Assembly (NCBI GenBank): GCA_021785155.1
Contig: JAJYGE010000268.1
Span: 1 to 7,594, forward strand
Length of the DNA stretch: 7,594 nucleotides
Reading direction: 5' to 3'
Origin: Planctomycetota bacterium
GTDB lineage: Bacteria; Planctomycetota; Phycisphaerae; WQYP01
The position numbers and the translations under genes were made by a program. Numbering within the stretch: position 1 is the stretch's first letter; every line of letters starts with the position of its first letter. Shown here piece after piece: positions 7,168-7,594 of the stretch. The notes beneath the pieces are model-generated. The model saw nothing but the letters and a program-made list of their open reading frames with translations. It was not told where the DNA came from and did not search any database.

Positions 7168-7480
7168 CCGTTGGGAACTCCGAGCGCACAATACCCCTCC
7201 ATCCAATTCCAATTTAAGCCGCCAAGCCGACGGCTCACGCAATAAGCGCCTCGTTTCCCGAGCCTTAGGCCGTTCCTCTTCAAACGATTATACTCTACCC
7301 CCGGGATATTCGCATACCGCCTGCAAATAAACCGCAGCTCCGGGCGTGGCAAGAATTTCAAGAAATCTCAATCCACTGGGCCTGCGGGTTACCGGGTTAA
7401 TCCCAGGAGAATTTTTGAATCCCCCGGAATCAGCGGCTTATTTATCACATGACGTGGCCGGATTCATCGACCAATGAAAA
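7168..7480 (-). other. Upstream region and probable leader of the operon
   Basis: These 313 bases between the terminator hairpin of the upstream gene and the ATG of the DUF2126 fusion hold no convincing gene. On the minus strand they contain a perfect TATAAT (7287-7292), about 110 bases before the ATG, and a GGAGGGG (7194-7200). Small repeats that could be operator parts, but are not recognised, are two GGGTTA copies eight bases apart (7386-7399, plus strand), two GAATC copies ten bases apart (7417-7431) and a weak CTGGG/CCCAG pair (7376-7406). No riboswitch was recognised. Confidence 0.5.
7287..7292 (-). promoter_or_regulatory. Candidate sigma-70 -10 box for the operon
   Basis: An exact TATAAT on the minus strand lies in non-coding DNA upstream of the first cistron. 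The -35 side is poor: ATGCGA at 18-base spacing matches TTGACA at three of six positions. If used, transcription would start near 7280 and leave a leader of roughly 110 bases. Promoters with a weak -35 may need an activator; none was identified. Confidence 0.35.
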
Positions 7481-7510
7481 GTGGTGGGCACGGGAAACCA
7501 TGCCCACCAC
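7481..7510 (-). terminator. Hairpin terminator of the gene at the right edge
   Basis: GTGGTGGGCA and TGCCCACCAC form a perfect ten-base-pair stem with a ten-base loop. On the minus strand it is followed directly by TTTT (7480-7477), and it begins 29 bases past the TAA of the right-edge gene. The other side also has a T-rich run (about 7520-7525), so the structure could work in both directions, but no plus-strand gene precedes it. It separates the upstream gene from the amidoligase operon. Confidence 0.7.
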
Positions 7511-7539
7511 GATATTGTGTTTTTTATGATCCTGAAAAC

Positions 7540-7594
7540 TTAAGCCTTCGCTGCCGCACTTCGGCGGCGGATCGCCATTACAGCCAATCCAATG
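7540..7594 (-). CDS. C-terminal end of a probable PEP-CTERM-type membrane-sorted protein (partial)
   Basis: Only the last 17 complete codons are inside the window: IGLAVMAIRRRSAAAKA followed by TAA (7540-7542). A hydrophobic stretch, then three arginines, then a short tail is the pattern of PEP-CTERM sorting signals, in which the tail of an exported protein is anchored in the membrane and processed by an exosortase. The Pro-Glu-Pro motif, if present, would be about 15-20 residues upstream and outside the window, so the assignment is tentative. Another protein with a C-terminal membrane anchor and positive tail would look the same. A strong terminator follows, so it is probably not part of the amidoligase operon although it lies on the same strand. 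Confidence 0.55.
   Translation of the reverse strand, partial: IGLAVMAIRRRSAAAKA

Noticed and set aside
7168..7242. 25-codon upstream extension of the DUF2126 fusion to a TTG
   Set aside because: The TTG at 7242 is only the furthest possible start. Family similarity begins at the internal ATG at 7167, and the extension has no domain-like sequence.

Overview
The window holds one leftward (minus-strand) operon-like cluster of three full-length genes, in the order 7167 to 228. These are a transglutaminase-like protein fused to a DUF2126 putative amidoligase (1132 aa), a circularly permuted ATP-grasp fused to an alpha-E domain (849 aa), and a stand-alone transglutaminase-like cysteine protease (290 aa). 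All three match a widespread but biochemically little-characterised bacterial system. It has been proposed from comparative genomics to make, modify or cleave amide/peptide bonds in the cytoplasm. None of the three shows a signal peptide or membrane segment. Gaps of 64 and 54 nt and the common strand suggest one transcript, with a candidate sigma-70 -10 box at 7287-7292.

Two partial genes frame the cluster. Ten bases after the last transglutaminase stop is a well-formed ribosome binding site and start, followed by 31 codons that read clearly as the N-terminus of an SRAP (YedK/HMCES-like) abasic-site-sensing protein. The reading frame then loses the family sequence and stops at codon 40, at the border of an AT-rich stretch (1 to about 110, about 31% GC by count over the first 100 bases) unlike the rest of the window. 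This looks like a broken SRAP gene, possibly interrupted by inserted DNA. That stretch also carries a good sigma-54-type promoter match (10-25, minus strand) pointing off the left edge. At the right edge are the last 17 codons of another minus-strand gene. They form a short hydrophobic stretch, an Arg-Arg-Arg cluster and a short tail, as in PEP-CTERM-type sorted proteins, and are followed by a strong hairpin terminator (7481-7510).

Organism: a moderately GC-rich bacterium using Shine-Dalgarno sites and ATG starts. The PEP-CTERM-like tail together with this amidoligase/transglutaminase cluster would fit Planctomycetota or Verrucomicrobiota, but also many Proteobacteria. This assignment is a guess from style, not demonstrated.

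How the genes may work together (inference): the ATP-grasp and DUF2126 domains would be two ATP-dependent ligases forming amide bonds. The two transglutaminase-fold domains would cleave or transfer them, and alpha-E would be a helical helper domain. No substrate peptide gene and no Anbu-type proteasome-like peptidase, which accompanies related clusters elsewhere, is present in the window.
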